From: Globisporangium splendens
Lineage: Eukaryota; Oomycota; Peronosporomycetes; Pythiales; Pythiaceae
Direction: 5' to 3'
Assembly: GCA_006386115.1 (NCBI GenBank)
Contig: VFIW01000043.1
Coordinates: 186,001 to 250,000 of the forward strand
DNA: 64,000 bases
Numbering within the stretch: position 1 is the stretch's first letter; the number at the start of each line of letters is the position of its first letter. The notes below the pieces were generated by a model that was not told the DNA's origin, made no database searches, and saw nothing but the letters and a program-made list of their open reading frames with translations. The position numbers were made by a program, and so were the translations under genes. Positions 47,322 through 56,981 of this stretch are shown piece after piece.

Positions 47322-50285
47322 TTCTATTGAACTTATGGTCTACATACAGTTTAAGAATTCCTGAGTCTCATTAACACTGCTGACAGTGAGATGTTTCTTA
47401 GTTTCGACGGTATGGCACCGATATCATTGCCGAGTAGAGCTGCGATTTGGGACAGAAGAACTTGATCGTTTCCCCGTGGTTCAACGGTGAGTATCTTCGC
47501 ACTCTTGGAGATCATTGCCATGTTGGCGAGAAGATCGGCCATTTTGTTTTGTTCTCGTTTTGTGTGATTCCAGGAGGTCCACGCAAAGTTGGCGATGATT
47601 TGGTTTACCCGAACTGCTAGAGGCTGCAACTTGGTCTGGCGTATTGAGGAGAACCCGTTCTGAGCTGCGATAATCGTTTGGCTGTCTCCGAAGACTTCCA
47701 TCTTGACTTCGTAGTGCTGTGGGTAGTGTGCACTGTATGCCAGACCGTCTTTCAGTGCGCTGTACTCGCACCAGTTGTCCGTTACTTCTGGTCCCATGTA
47801 CGCATAGCCGCATGCTTTGAGTTCCCATCGATTGCTGCGTTCATTCAGGAAGATGAGTGCCCATCCACTGCCTCCTGGACCTGGGTTGCCGCGTGCACCT
47901 CCATCGAAATATAGACGCGCCGTCGCCCATGCTTCTAGTTGGTGCGACAAGTCTTGTCTCTCCAGTACGCTGAGCAGTTGGCTCAGGCAAGTTGCATTGA
48001 TCTTTTCTCCTTTGAGCGTTCTCATCCGATGAGCCACGGCCCGCACTTGCATCACACACGCTGTCCACACTCGCTGGGTGCTTTCTTCGATAACGAGATG
48101 TTGCCGTTCATGCACTATCTCCACTCTCGTTCTCCATAGCAAAACTGGGATGCTTGATGTGACGATAAACCAGAGTTTCTGTAGTGCTGTCGAGTGTTCC
48201 GGAGTAATGAACCCGAAGTGCTTTTCCAATTCCCGGAGCAAAGATCGTTGACCTGGCGGGGCTGTGCGACTAGCAATATGAGGCAGGAAGAGGTTGAGTG
48301 CTTGCTCCGTCAATGTTCGGCCCATCCATCGTTCGAGGAAGGCCGTCCACGCGGCTTGTGCTCGCTTGCAACTCCAGACTATGTGTGAGATCGTTTCTTT
48401 TGTCTCCCCACATCCGGCATTGCTTGGGCATGCCGAAGACTCGATCCTTCCCGGATGGAATAGGTTGAGCTGCATCGTAGATTTCCGATATGTCGTCCAC
48501 ATCTGATACGGCGTAAGACATCCTCGTTGTTTCCATAGATCTGCTGGTAGTTGATACTGCACATGGCTGTACCACTGGTCAGTTCTCGCGACTTCGTTGA
48601 GCTTGTCTATGAATCCTCCGAGACCTTGATGCAACTGGCTGTGCAGCCTCCGTGTTCGTGCTTGATCAATTGTCTTCTGGACGCTGTTTGGGGGCGTACG
48701 TTCATGCACTAGCCACGGACAGTGAGTCGTGAGCGGGTGCGGTTTGAATGTCCACCCTACGGTTTTTATTTCTTCTTCGATCATTGCCACGTCTTGTTGA
48801 CAGGTAGCATTCCCGACCCAGTCGGTCACTGTCCAGAGAACTCCGTTTGCTTGCCGTTGCATCTGGATGTAGTCCGTGTGGCTCCCCTCCGATACTGGCA
48901 CCGCGATGATGGTTCCCATGCCGTTGCTGATCCACTTGTACTCTCGTTTTGTGTGTTTCCTGCTCCACGGCTCCTGGTGACTGTTCAACTGGTTGCCTGC
49001 ATCGATTTCTATCTCCGGTGAGCATAGAATGATGCTGGTTACGAGTTTTCGCAAGGCGGTCATTCGTTTGAACGTGAGAGTTGCCGTCATGGTTGGTAGC
49101 CGCACGGAGAACACTCGCTCTTCTTCCCGTCTCACGTTGAAGCTGGTCAAATTGCATTCCTTCAGGAAAGGAACCTTTTTGACTGTATACTGCTCGCCTT
49201 GACTGTCGATTATCCAGGGGTTGTCGTTCCACTGAAAGGATGGCCAGAAGGCTCGAGTCTCTTCCGATAGTTGATGAATCGTCTGCTCAGGTTTTCTCCC
49301 AAAGTACACACCTACACGTCCGTCTGATCTCCACTCAAGATCCAGGGTCAGTAGCAAGGATTCCATTTGCTGCTTCAGATCGTCTTTCCACGCGGGATTG
49401 CGTCTCTCTGCCACCACCAGGTCTTCACAGAGATACTCCCACCCGAGTCTGTGGATATTGTTTGTCTGGTACAGCCTTGTCTGTGCTAGCTGGCTTCGCT
49501 CCTTTGGTGAAATCGCGCAACATCCCCGGTTTTGACTTTTGTCCCGATGCACCTGTTCATGCCAAGCTTCTGTATACTTGTCTCGCGCTCGCTGTAGCCA
49601 CCGAGTTGTCCGCCGCATCGCTTGTCGCTTTATTGCAAGAGGTATTGAATAGAGACCTATGCCTCCTTCCTTAACTGGCAGGTAGAGCAGGGAAGGACTC
49701 ACCTTGTGCCTCGTGCCGTCTGTGCCGAGTGTCGATTTCCACAAAAATTGCTTTTGTAGATTCACTAGCTGATCCACGACTTTCGCTGGGGGCTTGATGT
49801 AGCCGGCAGTGAACAGAATCGACGGCAGCAAGACCGAATTCAGTAGAAGCACTCTCCCCACCACACTGTTGGAGACTTTGGCCGCGATGATCAATCTGGT
49901 TCGGAGCTTTTGCAGGCGGTCCTCCCAATTAGCTTGCGTGATGTTCCCGGTACCTATTTGGATGCCAAGGTATCTCACCGTCTCTCCATGCTTCAGGACC
50001 GGAATGCCGCATCTTTGTTCCTGGACTACTGCTGTGTTGAGACAGATGAAGCTGCTTTTCGTTGGTTGCACGTGCAGACCTGATTGCTGGCCGAACTCGG
50101 ACAGCAGCTGCATCAGTCGAGGTAGCTGTTTCCCTTGTTTCAAAAAGACGGCGGAGTCGTCGACGAAGGTCGAAATAAGATGGGGTTCTGCTCCGGATCT
50201 CGTCACGGGAATTCCTTCCAGATGGGGGTCTTGCTGAACTGCCAGTGCGAGAATCTCCGCGGCGACAATAAACAAGACCTGGTTC
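47296..50285 (-). mobile_element. 5'-truncated LINE fragment B
   Basis: About 3.0 kb, minus strand, from the TC/GA tail at the GST17 junction to a truncation inside RT motif B (reading starts at LFIVAAEILALAVQQ). Across its 3' 700-1000 bp it is almost identical to fragment A, including the GST5 junction, so it probably arose by duplication or conversion of that locus rather than by an independent insertion. Confidence 0.9.
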
Positions 50286-50296
50286 GAAAGCAACAC
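47351..50296 (-). pseudogene. LINE ORF3 C-terminal 980 residues, frame intact
   Basis: 981-residue open frame covering RT motif C (FVDDSAVFL), thumb, the CPSNAGCGETKETISHIVWSC-type zinc motif and RNase H (YFDGGARGNPGPGGSGW). No frameshift is present, so it gives the reference reading for the broken sites of the full-length copy. It lacks the endonuclease and most RT motifs and cannot mobilise itself. Confidence 0.88.
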
Positions 50297-50380
50297 TAAT
50301 CATCGCTTTTTGCTTTTAGGTACACCGCAATATTCGTGTTGGTCATGGCTCTCTCCATCGCGCTTGCAGCTTTGCGAATG
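50296..50380 (-). pseudogene. C-terminal relic of a GST gene
   Basis: The minus-strand frame ending at 50296 reads ASAMERAMTNTNIAVYLKAKSDD, which resembles the GST4-type ending AVMEHVKTNANIAAYLQSKQK. Nothing upstream (50380-50560) is GST-like. A LINE truncation point lies directly beside its stop codon, so the rest of the gene was probably lost in a rearrangement. Confidence 0.6.
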
Positions 50381-50712
50381 GCGTCCTCGTGAGCACTATC
50401 CACGGTTGTCTTGACAACATTGCACCTTGTCACGGTGGAGCCTCCTTTTCGCGCGCACTCGCGAGTGCAGATCCCACGTTGCATCACGATCAAGGAAACA
50501 GCATTGCCTCCTGTAGCAGAGGAATTGGACGACTCGCTCAACACAGCGATCGACAAAGCTCGACCAATTTCGTTGGTGCCCTACAATAAGAAGGCAAAAT
50601 GCGACTCGGCACTCTATCATGTGTGGTGAACACACTGTACGTAATATTCTTCGCCTTTTAATGGCGTCGAGGGTCGCACTGCGCTTTCGCCTAACGCATC
50701 CGAAATATATAC
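50381..50712. other. Unassigned region between the GST relic and GST18
   Basis: About 330 bp. A plus-strand frame 50411-50629 (72 aa, ending DSALYHVW) shows no family I know. It may be debris of a transposon or of the lost GST. Confidence 0.35.
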
Positions 50713-51327
50713 TTAATCCTTCTTGTGCTTGGCGAGGAACGCGGAGACATTCGGGTTGGTTTTGACGCTTTCCATCACGGCTTCGAGCTTTGGGAACGCC
50801 GACGTCGACACCTCGGGGAGGCGCGGCTTCAATCCATTGTGCATCAAGTCGAACAACTGCACATCGGCGTACGACGGCTTGTCATCGCCCAAGAAGAACT
50901 TGCCCTGAACAAAGGACTCGAGCACGCCGAGCGTCTTTGGGATCGTCTCCCCCACAAACTTCTTGGTCTTCTCGGCCTTGGCAGCTTCGTCCTTTTCCAC
51001 AAGCATGATGTTCACCATCGTGTTCACCAAATCGACCAGCGACTCCGAGATCATGTCCACACGCAGCGCCTGCACTGGGTCTTCTGGGAACAAACCGCTC
51101 ACCTTGGCAGCGTAGCGCATGATCGCCATGCTCTGCGAGTGCACCGTGCCGTCCACCGTCAAAGTAGGCAATTGACCCAACGGGAGTGTTGGCTTCAACG
51201 CAGCGAATTCTTCGCCAGTGACTCGTTCATCGACAAAGTCGACGTTGCCGAAGGCGAACGAGAGGCGCGCCACCTCGGCGCGGCCGGCGCCGTGAAAGTA
51301 GGTGAGTTTGACTTGTGGAGCGCTCAT
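50713..51327 (-). CDS. Glutathione S-transferase, sigma-like (GST18)
   Basis: 204 residues from MSAPQVKLTYFHGAGRAEVA (Tyr10). GQLPTLTVDG, SQSMAIMRYAAK, GKFFLGDDKPSYADVQLFD; C-terminus SAFLAKHKKD. Related to the GST4 subfamily but clearly diverged, as expected for a stable single copy at the edge of the array. The frame is open to a Met at 51387, but the promoter motif lies between that Met and 51327. Confidence 0.95.
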   Translation of the reverse strand: MSAPQVKLTYFHGAGRAEVARLSFAFGNVDFVDERVTGEEFAALKPTLPLGQLPTLTVDGTVHSQSMAIMRYAAKVSGLFPEDPVQALRVDMISESLVDLVNTMVNIMLVEKDEAAKAEKTKKFVGETIPKTLGVLESFVQGKFFLGDDKPSYADVQLFDLMHNGLKPRLPEVSTSAFPKLEAVMESVKTNPNVSAFLAKHKKD

Positions 51328-51375
51328 GATGGTGCTGTGAGTGAGCGCAGAGAAGGTGGTTGCTGGCTTCGAGAT

Positions 51376-51392
51376 GGCAAATTGCACAATGA
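51376..51392 (-). promoter_or_regulatory. Inr/FPR core promoter of GST18
   Basis: Minus-strand TCATTGTGCAATTTGCC, 49-65 nt before the ATG; an almost complete match to TCATTYYNCAWTTT. Confidence 0.75.
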
Positions 51393-51530
51393 ATGCACTC
51401 TGGTCCGTTGGTCAGGTTGCCGAGAATAGAGAAAGAAGAAACCACACGTGATACCAGTGGGTGGCTACCTCGTCCAACGTGGAGACGAAGCGTGTGTCTC
51501 AAAAGATGCATCTGCGAGCAATTTCCATAA

Positions 51531-52603
51531 ATCAGTGCTTTACGACTGATTTGTTTCCGAAATCGTACCTTGCCAGACGCACAGATTTTTTAACAAGCGC
51601 ATCATCGTTAAGTTCGTTTCGTGGCATTGAGCAATGCGTATTTGCCTCAATGCAAGAAATTCTTATTCGGGAACGAGAAAAGCCGAGTATTCTTATTTTT
51701 CAAGGCCGAGAAAAGACACACCCATGGATTTCTTATTTGGAAACGACCTGCGTTACGACAACCTGCAACTAACCTGAATCTTTGTACACGTGTAGGCGGC
51801 GCTGCGCCTACAGATCAGAGGAAAGCAGCATGCAATACGTTTTAATCTGAGTTTTCCTCCTGTTCCTCTCTCATGGCGACGCCTGCTCAGCGAACACTTT
51901 GCAGAATGTTCCTTAGACAAAATCGATGTTCTGTAGTCGGAAAAGAGTGCTTGATAGCAGCCGTCAGTCCTTTCTGGCGACCAGGCAGCATTGAATACCG
52001 ATCCAAATTGCCACATGCTTCTTCGATGACTTCTAGAAACCATCGCCAGTGCTCGTGATTCTCGACAGATACGATGCAAAATCCAAAAGCAAAGATGTGG
52101 TTGTTGCAGTCGTTCATGGCAGCCAACGAGCAGACACCACGTTTGTTCATATCCCCTGTGAGATGAGTACCGTCAGAGCCGACCAAACGCCTAGACACAC
52201 GAGCAACGTGGATTCACAAATTCGACACGAAGCATGCATGCTTGAAGGTTTTGCCATCGTGCTCTTTCTCAGAGCACCACACCGAACCTGGGTAATTTTC
52301 TTCCATCACATAGAGATACGATTCCAGCTTCCGATAAATATCCCTGCAAAAATAGCATGGTGATTTGTGTGAGAACACAGTCTCTATGATCTCACCCGAC
52401 GATACATTTATCAACTGCACCTTCTAAATATCGCGATCTTGAGAGACTGTGATATCCGTAAATAAGAGTCCGTATTTAAACAGAAAGTCTCAGTAAGTAC
52501 GTCTGTCGACAATTTTCGAATCTTACACCAGAAAGTTGCTTTTTCCTCTTTTCGTGACTAAAAAAGGCTCTCTAGGAAACAAATCAGTGGTAAAGCACTG
52601 ATT
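51531..52603 (-). mobile_element. MULE-like DNA transposon remnant with hairpin inverted repeats
   Basis: About 30-bp inverted repeats (left ATCAGTGCTTTACGACTGAT followed by TTGTTTCC; right its reverse complement with one change at the centre) enclose about 1 kb with a Mutator-type transposase piece. Each repeat is itself a small hairpin (AATCAGTG / CACTGATT around 6-8 bases). No matching 9-bp target duplication is seen outside, so the outer ends may be incomplete. Confidence 0.7.
51887..52420 (-). pseudogene. MULE transposase fragment
   Basis: Reads YRKLESYLYVMEENYPGSVW, KTFKHACFVSNL, an in-frame TGA, then RRLVGSDGTHLTGDMNKRG, FGFCIVSVENHEHWRWFLEV, LPGRQKGLTAAIKHSFPTTE and HRFCLRNILQ. These match the MULE transposase core order: D of (G)DGTHL, E of VE.E...W.WFL, then DRQKGL (here GRQKGL, so the last catalytic Asp is replaced) and HRFCLRH. 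Both ends are missing. An internal stop and a lost catalytic residue make it inactive. Confidence 0.85.
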
Positions 52604-52881
52604 CATGGACATTCCTCATACATCTGCAGCGTGAAGAGCTCACTGCACAGTATTCCGGCATCACAGCACACTATTCCGTGATGCAGGGAGATGGGACACC
52701 AGAGGCTCAGGTGACATGCGCCTCTCCCTCTAGAAAAGTGTCGAAACCAAAGTTCAAAGCAGGAATTGCAAGCATCGAGTGTGTTGGGTGAGGCACTAGG
52801 CTGTAAACTTTGATTCTTTGCGCAGTGCGTATTTGATGTGCTTTGCTGCAATCTCACGTCCCTTTTGCACATGATTCGAAG
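52604..52881. other. Short intergenic region between MULE remnant and GST19
   Basis: About 280 bp containing the GST19 3' UTR region; nothing else is seen. Confidence 0.5.
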
Positions 52882-53484
52882 TCACTTCTTTTGCGTGGCC
52901 AAGTAGGCGGCGATGTTCGGGATCGCTTCCACGTTCGCGATCACTCGCTCGAGCTTCGGGTACACCGACGACGAAAAGCCCGGGAAATTGGGCCTCAGAC
53001 CATTCGTGACAATGTCGTAGAGCTGGACATCCGCATACGACACGCTGTCGCCGAGGAAGAACGCGCCTTCGACAAACGATTCGAGAGCGCCGAACGTCTT
53101 GGGCACGGATTCCTCCAGCATCTTCGTGGTCATCTCAGGCTTTGCGCTCTCGTTCTGGGTGCGCAAGATCGCCGTGTACACCACACGGAAGTCCGACAGC
53201 GTGTCCGAGATCATGTCCGCGCGCAGCGCACGCACCGGGTCCTGCGGGTACAGGCCGCTGAGCTTGGCCGCGTACCTCGCGATCGCGATGCTCTGCGAGT
53301 ACGTCTTGTCGTTCACGTGGAGGATCGGGAGCTGGCCGAGCGGGAGACTGGGTTTGCGCGCGAGGAACTCTTCGATCGAAAGGCGCTCGTCTTCGAACGC
53401 GAGTCCGCCGCAGTGCAGGATGAGGCGCGTGAGCTCGGCGCGGCCCGTGCCTGCAAAGTACGTGAGCTTCAGGGCAGTGCTCAT
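52882..53484 (-). CDS. Glutathione S-transferase, sigma-like (GST19)
   Basis: 200 residues: MSTALKLTYFAGTGRAELTR (Tyr9), GQLPILHVND in place of GQLPxLEVDG, SQSIAIARYAAK, GAFFLGDSVSYADVQLYD, C-terminus AYLATQKK. The loop after the cis-Pro has His-Val-Asn-Asp where most copies have Glu-Val-Asp-Gly, which may alter the GSH site edge. More GC-rich at third positions than the central copies. Intact single exon. Confidence 0.95.
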   Translation of the reverse strand: MSTALKLTYFAGTGRAELTRLILHCGGLAFEDERLSIEEFLARKPSLPLGQLPILHVNDKTYSQSIAIARYAAKLSGLYPQDPVRALRADMISDTLSDFRVVYTAILRTQNESAKPEMTTKMLEESVPKTFGALESFVEGAFFLGDSVSYADVQLYDIVTNGLRPNFPGFSSSVYPKLERVIANVEAIPNIAAYLATQKK

Positions 53485-53543
53485 CGCTTGTTGGTTTTGG
53501 CTTGGTCTCAGACAGAGAAAATCAAGAATGACGGTGCGATTAT

Positions 53544-53560
53544 GCCTTTGGAAAATGAGC
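53544..53560 (-). promoter_or_regulatory. Inr-like core promoter of GST19
   Basis: Minus-strand GCTCATTTTCCAAAGGC, 60-76 nt before the ATG; the first 12 bases match the oomycete Inr consensus. Confidence 0.7.
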
Positions 53561-53701
53561 CAAGTGTTGATTGGCTAAAAACGAAATGAAGCATGGCAAG
53601 TGGCTAGATATTTCGATGTGCATCAAAAGTGATCAATTGATTATGTGGGGTTGCAGTGCATAGAGCGAGCACGACAACACAACACAGATCTAAGGGTTGG
53701 T

Positions 53702-54304
53702 TTATGGCTTGGCGGCGAGGTACGCGGCGACGTGCTCGTTCGCCTTGACGGCGGCCACGATCGCCTCGAGCTTTGGGAACGCCGCGAGGTTGAACGTCTG
53801 GTCAGGAACGGCGTGGAGGCCGTTGAGCACGACGTCCAACAGCTGCACGTCGGCGTACGTCACCTTGTCGCCCAAGAAGAACTTGCCCTGCACCATGGTC
53901 TCGAGCACACCGAACGCCTTTGGCGCCGTTTCTTCCACAAGCTTCTTGAACTTCTCCGCCTTCAACGTCGCGTCCTTCTCGCCGAACTGGGCGCCAAGGT
54001 ACGCGTACAGAACCTCGGCGAGGGTCTCGGAGATCATATCGACACGAAGCGCGTCAACAGGGTCTTGAGGGTACAATCCGCCCACGCGAGCCGCATAGCG
54101 CGCGATCGCCATGCTCTGCGCGTACAGCGTGCCATCGACTTCGAGAGCTGGGAGCTGGCCGAACGGGAGCTTTGGCTTGAGTTCAGGGAAGTTGGTCACG
54201 CGGTCGTCTGTGAACGCAACGTTCGCGTACGTGAAGATCAAGCGCGAGAGTTCACCGCGGGCGGCAATGTTGAAGTATGAGAGTTTCAATTGTGGGGTGC
54301 TCAT
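53702..54304 (-). CDS. Glutathione S-transferase, sigma-like (GST20)
   Basis: 200 residues from MSTPQLKLSYFNIAARGELS (Tyr10). GQLPALEVDG, AQSMAIARYAAR, GKFFLGDKVTYADVQLLD, C-terminus AAYLAAKP. The frame extends to a Met at 54388, but the promoter motif at 54343-54360 favours 54304. Tandem with GST19 on the same strand; outermost right member of the array. Confidence 0.95.
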   Translation of the reverse strand: MSTPQLKLSYFNIAARGELSRLIFTYANVAFTDDRVTNFPELKPKLPFGQLPALEVDGTLYAQSMAIARYAARVGGLYPQDPVDALRVDMISETLAEVLYAYLGAQFGEKDATLKAEKFKKLVEETAPKAFGVLETMVQGKFFLGDKVTYADVQLLDVVLNGLHAVPDQTFNLAAFPKLEAIVAAVKANEHVAAYLAAKP

Positions 54305-54709
54305 CGTTGCAGGTGGAGGGGGAGGTGTGCTTGGCTTGTGTTGGGAAAATTGGACAATGCGGCCTCCATCCTTGCATCGGCTGGCCAAACTGGTCGGTCA
54401 AAGTGGTGGCATCCATTGGCAATGGAATGGACCATTGCGTTCACCGCGACTTGCAGTCCATCCATGCTAACGCGTGGCTCCCAAGCACTGTGGCGTGATC
54501 AGCGCGAAAGGCGGTCCAGTCGCATGGAAAGTACGGTGCTGCAACCGATTGCGTAAACAGATGACTCATCTGGCCGTTCTCTTTCCGTGCTACAGTGATG
54601 GGCAGCACCACCCATGCAACACCAGATCCCGTTGCCAACCTACTCGAGTTTTGAGCTTGGAGTCTTCGGGGGCTGCTGCCCAAAACCGGATGATTGGATG
54701 CACCAACAC
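54305..54709. other. Intergenic region between GST20 and the coiled-coil gene
   Basis: About 400 bp holding the GST20 promoter and the 3' end of the next gene. No other feature is seen. Confidence 0.5.
54343..54360 (-). promoter_or_regulatory. Inr/FPR core promoter of GST20
   Basis: Minus-strand GCATTGTCCAATTTTCCC, 39-56 nt before the ATG; fits CATTYYNCAWTTT closely. Confidence 0.72.
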
Positions 54710-56706
54710 TCATTGCAGCGCGCAAGACGAGCCCATGGCGTGGGCACAGAGCTCCTCGACGAGCAGCTGCAACTCAGTGAGGTTGCGCGCAGCGAGCTGC
54801 GTCTCCTGTGTTGCTCGGGTCAACAATGAATCCTCGGACCCCACAAAGTCGCTTGCCTTTGCTGTGAGAGGAGTGCCGTCGCGCCAGCTCTCGTCTGCGA
54901 GCAAATGGATGTCAATGGTGGCGCTGGCACTGTACGATGCGACCAGCTGATGCAGCACGGCTGTTTTGTGCCGAACCTGCTGTGCCTTTCAGGAAACCAA
55001 TGGAGACAAGTGGTGGGTGGCAATGTGAAGCGTGAGTAATAGAATCACATGCAGTATCACAGACACGCACACACATCAAGATCTGTACCTGCTTGAGCAG
55101 GTCCATCAAGCGTTCACTTGCCGCGGAGTGAGCGCTTCCGCTCTCATCGCTGCTGCCGTTTGAGAGAGTCACCTCACGGTTGTGCTGCAGATATTCAATG
55201 GTCCGCTTCAGCTCATGAATGGTCTCCTCCGCGTCTTTGAGGTTGGATCGTTCACTTTGCAGAGCTTGCACCAATAGATCGCGCTGCCAGATGTACGAGC
55301 AAAAATAAGAGCTCAGAGCTGAGCGCTTAAAAATATCGAGAGAGAAAAAAAAAAAGTCAAGTGCCCAGATCTCACCTCTTCTCGAGCATCGTCGTCGTTA
55401 TGCTGGTCCCTGGAACGCAAGTGTTGGATACGAGTTTGGTTCATGTCAAACTCCATGTTTTCAATCGCGACTTGCTGATGTTTCACTTGTTCGTGGAGCT
55501 TGAGAAGCTCTTCATCTTTGCTTCGAATCACGTCTGAATTAACAAACACGACCACAACAGGAAGAATTCTCAAATGTTTCACTGTGAGACGCCTTGGCGA
55601 AAGTGAACGACTCACCTTCCCAATTCGTTTGCGTTGACGTGAGATGCTGCACCTGCTGTGATAAGAGCTCATTACGATCTTCCATTTGCGTCATCTAAAC
55701 GGACGCAAATCGGTTGCAACGAAACACACAGCACAGAAAACAAAGAAGATAACAACACTGGTTCCAAAGTGCACGCACACAAATTGGTATAGACGCACTG
55801 CAGCCGTCTGGACTCGTAGCTCGTTTTCCACGTCCTGTTTCTCAGTCTCCATGCGCTGGCATTTCGTTTGCATATCGGTGAGTAATTGGTTCATACCGTT
55901 GTTCTTCAACGCCTCAATCTCGTGTTTCGCATGCTTGCACGCCTTCATCAGTTTCGCTTTCGCGTGCTTTTGCTCTCGAAGGCATTCGGTCAGCATCTCG
56001 TTCCGCTGCTTCTCGTCCTGCAGCTCTTGATACAACTGAGCGATCTACCAATGTATACACCAAACACCCAGTCAGGCATGTCATATTGGTGCCAGCTACC
56101 TCGCAGGACGCACCTGAGTTTCGTATTCGTGAATCTGCTCGTCCACTGCTTCGCGATCACTCGCCTTTTCTCGCATTCTAGAAATCGACAGCGACTAGAA
56201 AATCCCATTATATTAGCTTTCCATTGCGACAGACAGAGTAGCGATTTCCCACACACCTGCGGCGCAGCACCCTGGAAGTCATCGTCCTGGTTATTGCTGC
56301 TGCTACTACCAATCCCCAGATGGCCGTGGACGTTGCGCATGGTCTCGCGCATGAGGACCGGGAACTCGACCTCGTGCTGCTCCTGCAGGAACTGGATCGT
56401 CGCGTCCTTCTCCTGCGCGAGCCTCTCGAGCCTGTGGCACTTCTTCTTCAGCCGCAGCATCGCGTCCTGCGCCGAGTCGACGCGCTCGCGCGCACGCGCG
56501 GTCTCGTCCGTGGCGTCCAGGATGCGCTTGCGGAACGCCTGCGTCTCCAGGTAAAAATTGTGCTTGATGCGCGCCACCACCTCGCCCTTCGGCGTGTTGC
56601 TCGCGTCCTCAGAGGGTGCGTCTGCTGTTGTTTGTGCGCGCCGCAGAGCGCCATCGCCGCGTCGCCGGAGCGCATCGAAGTCGCCATCATCCTCGTGGCT
56701 GCTCAT
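54710..56706 (-). CDS. Hypothetical coiled-coil protein, 7 exons, 491 aa
   Basis: Exons in phase: 56257-56706, 56114-56194, 55799-56044, 55616-55694, 55376-55533, 55089-55283 and 54710-54976 (an alternative acceptor would add one Gln). The total is 1476 nt. Donors are GTGTGT, GTGCGT, GTGCGT, GTGAGT, GTGAGA and GTACAG; the acceptors all end in AG. The protein starts MSSHEDDGDFDALRRRG and is almost entirely heptad-like with many Glu, Lys, Gln, Arg and Leu, interrupted by a Ser-rich stretch (GIGSSSSNN) and another near SNGSSDESGSAHS. No globular domain is recognised. The pattern is that of centrosomal, ciliary or golgin-type scaffolds; which one is not decidable here. The last exon may be globular (LHQLVASYSASATIDIHLLA). 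Confidence 0.85.
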
Positions 56707-56981
56707 GCTCGTATTCTGCTGTGTGTGGGGTATTTTTTCAGATCAAATTCAAAACGGACAAGCAATTCATTGAGTCGCCGATCAATTTACAGATAATTGG
56801 TGCAAGTCTGTGAAATTAATCGTCAAGATGTAGGTTAATTTTGTGAATATTGTGTACAACTGACTGTTTGTGGATCAAACGCTGCAATTTGGTTTTTGGA
56901 TTGGTTGTCCTCCACCTGCAGTTCCTTGTGGAAAAAGTTGCTACGGTATCTGCCACGCAAACTTCAGGTGTTGCTTTGTGT

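Noticed and set aside
51600..51800. 9-bp target-site duplication for the MULE remnant
   Set aside because: I compared bases outside both hairpin ends and found no convincing match.
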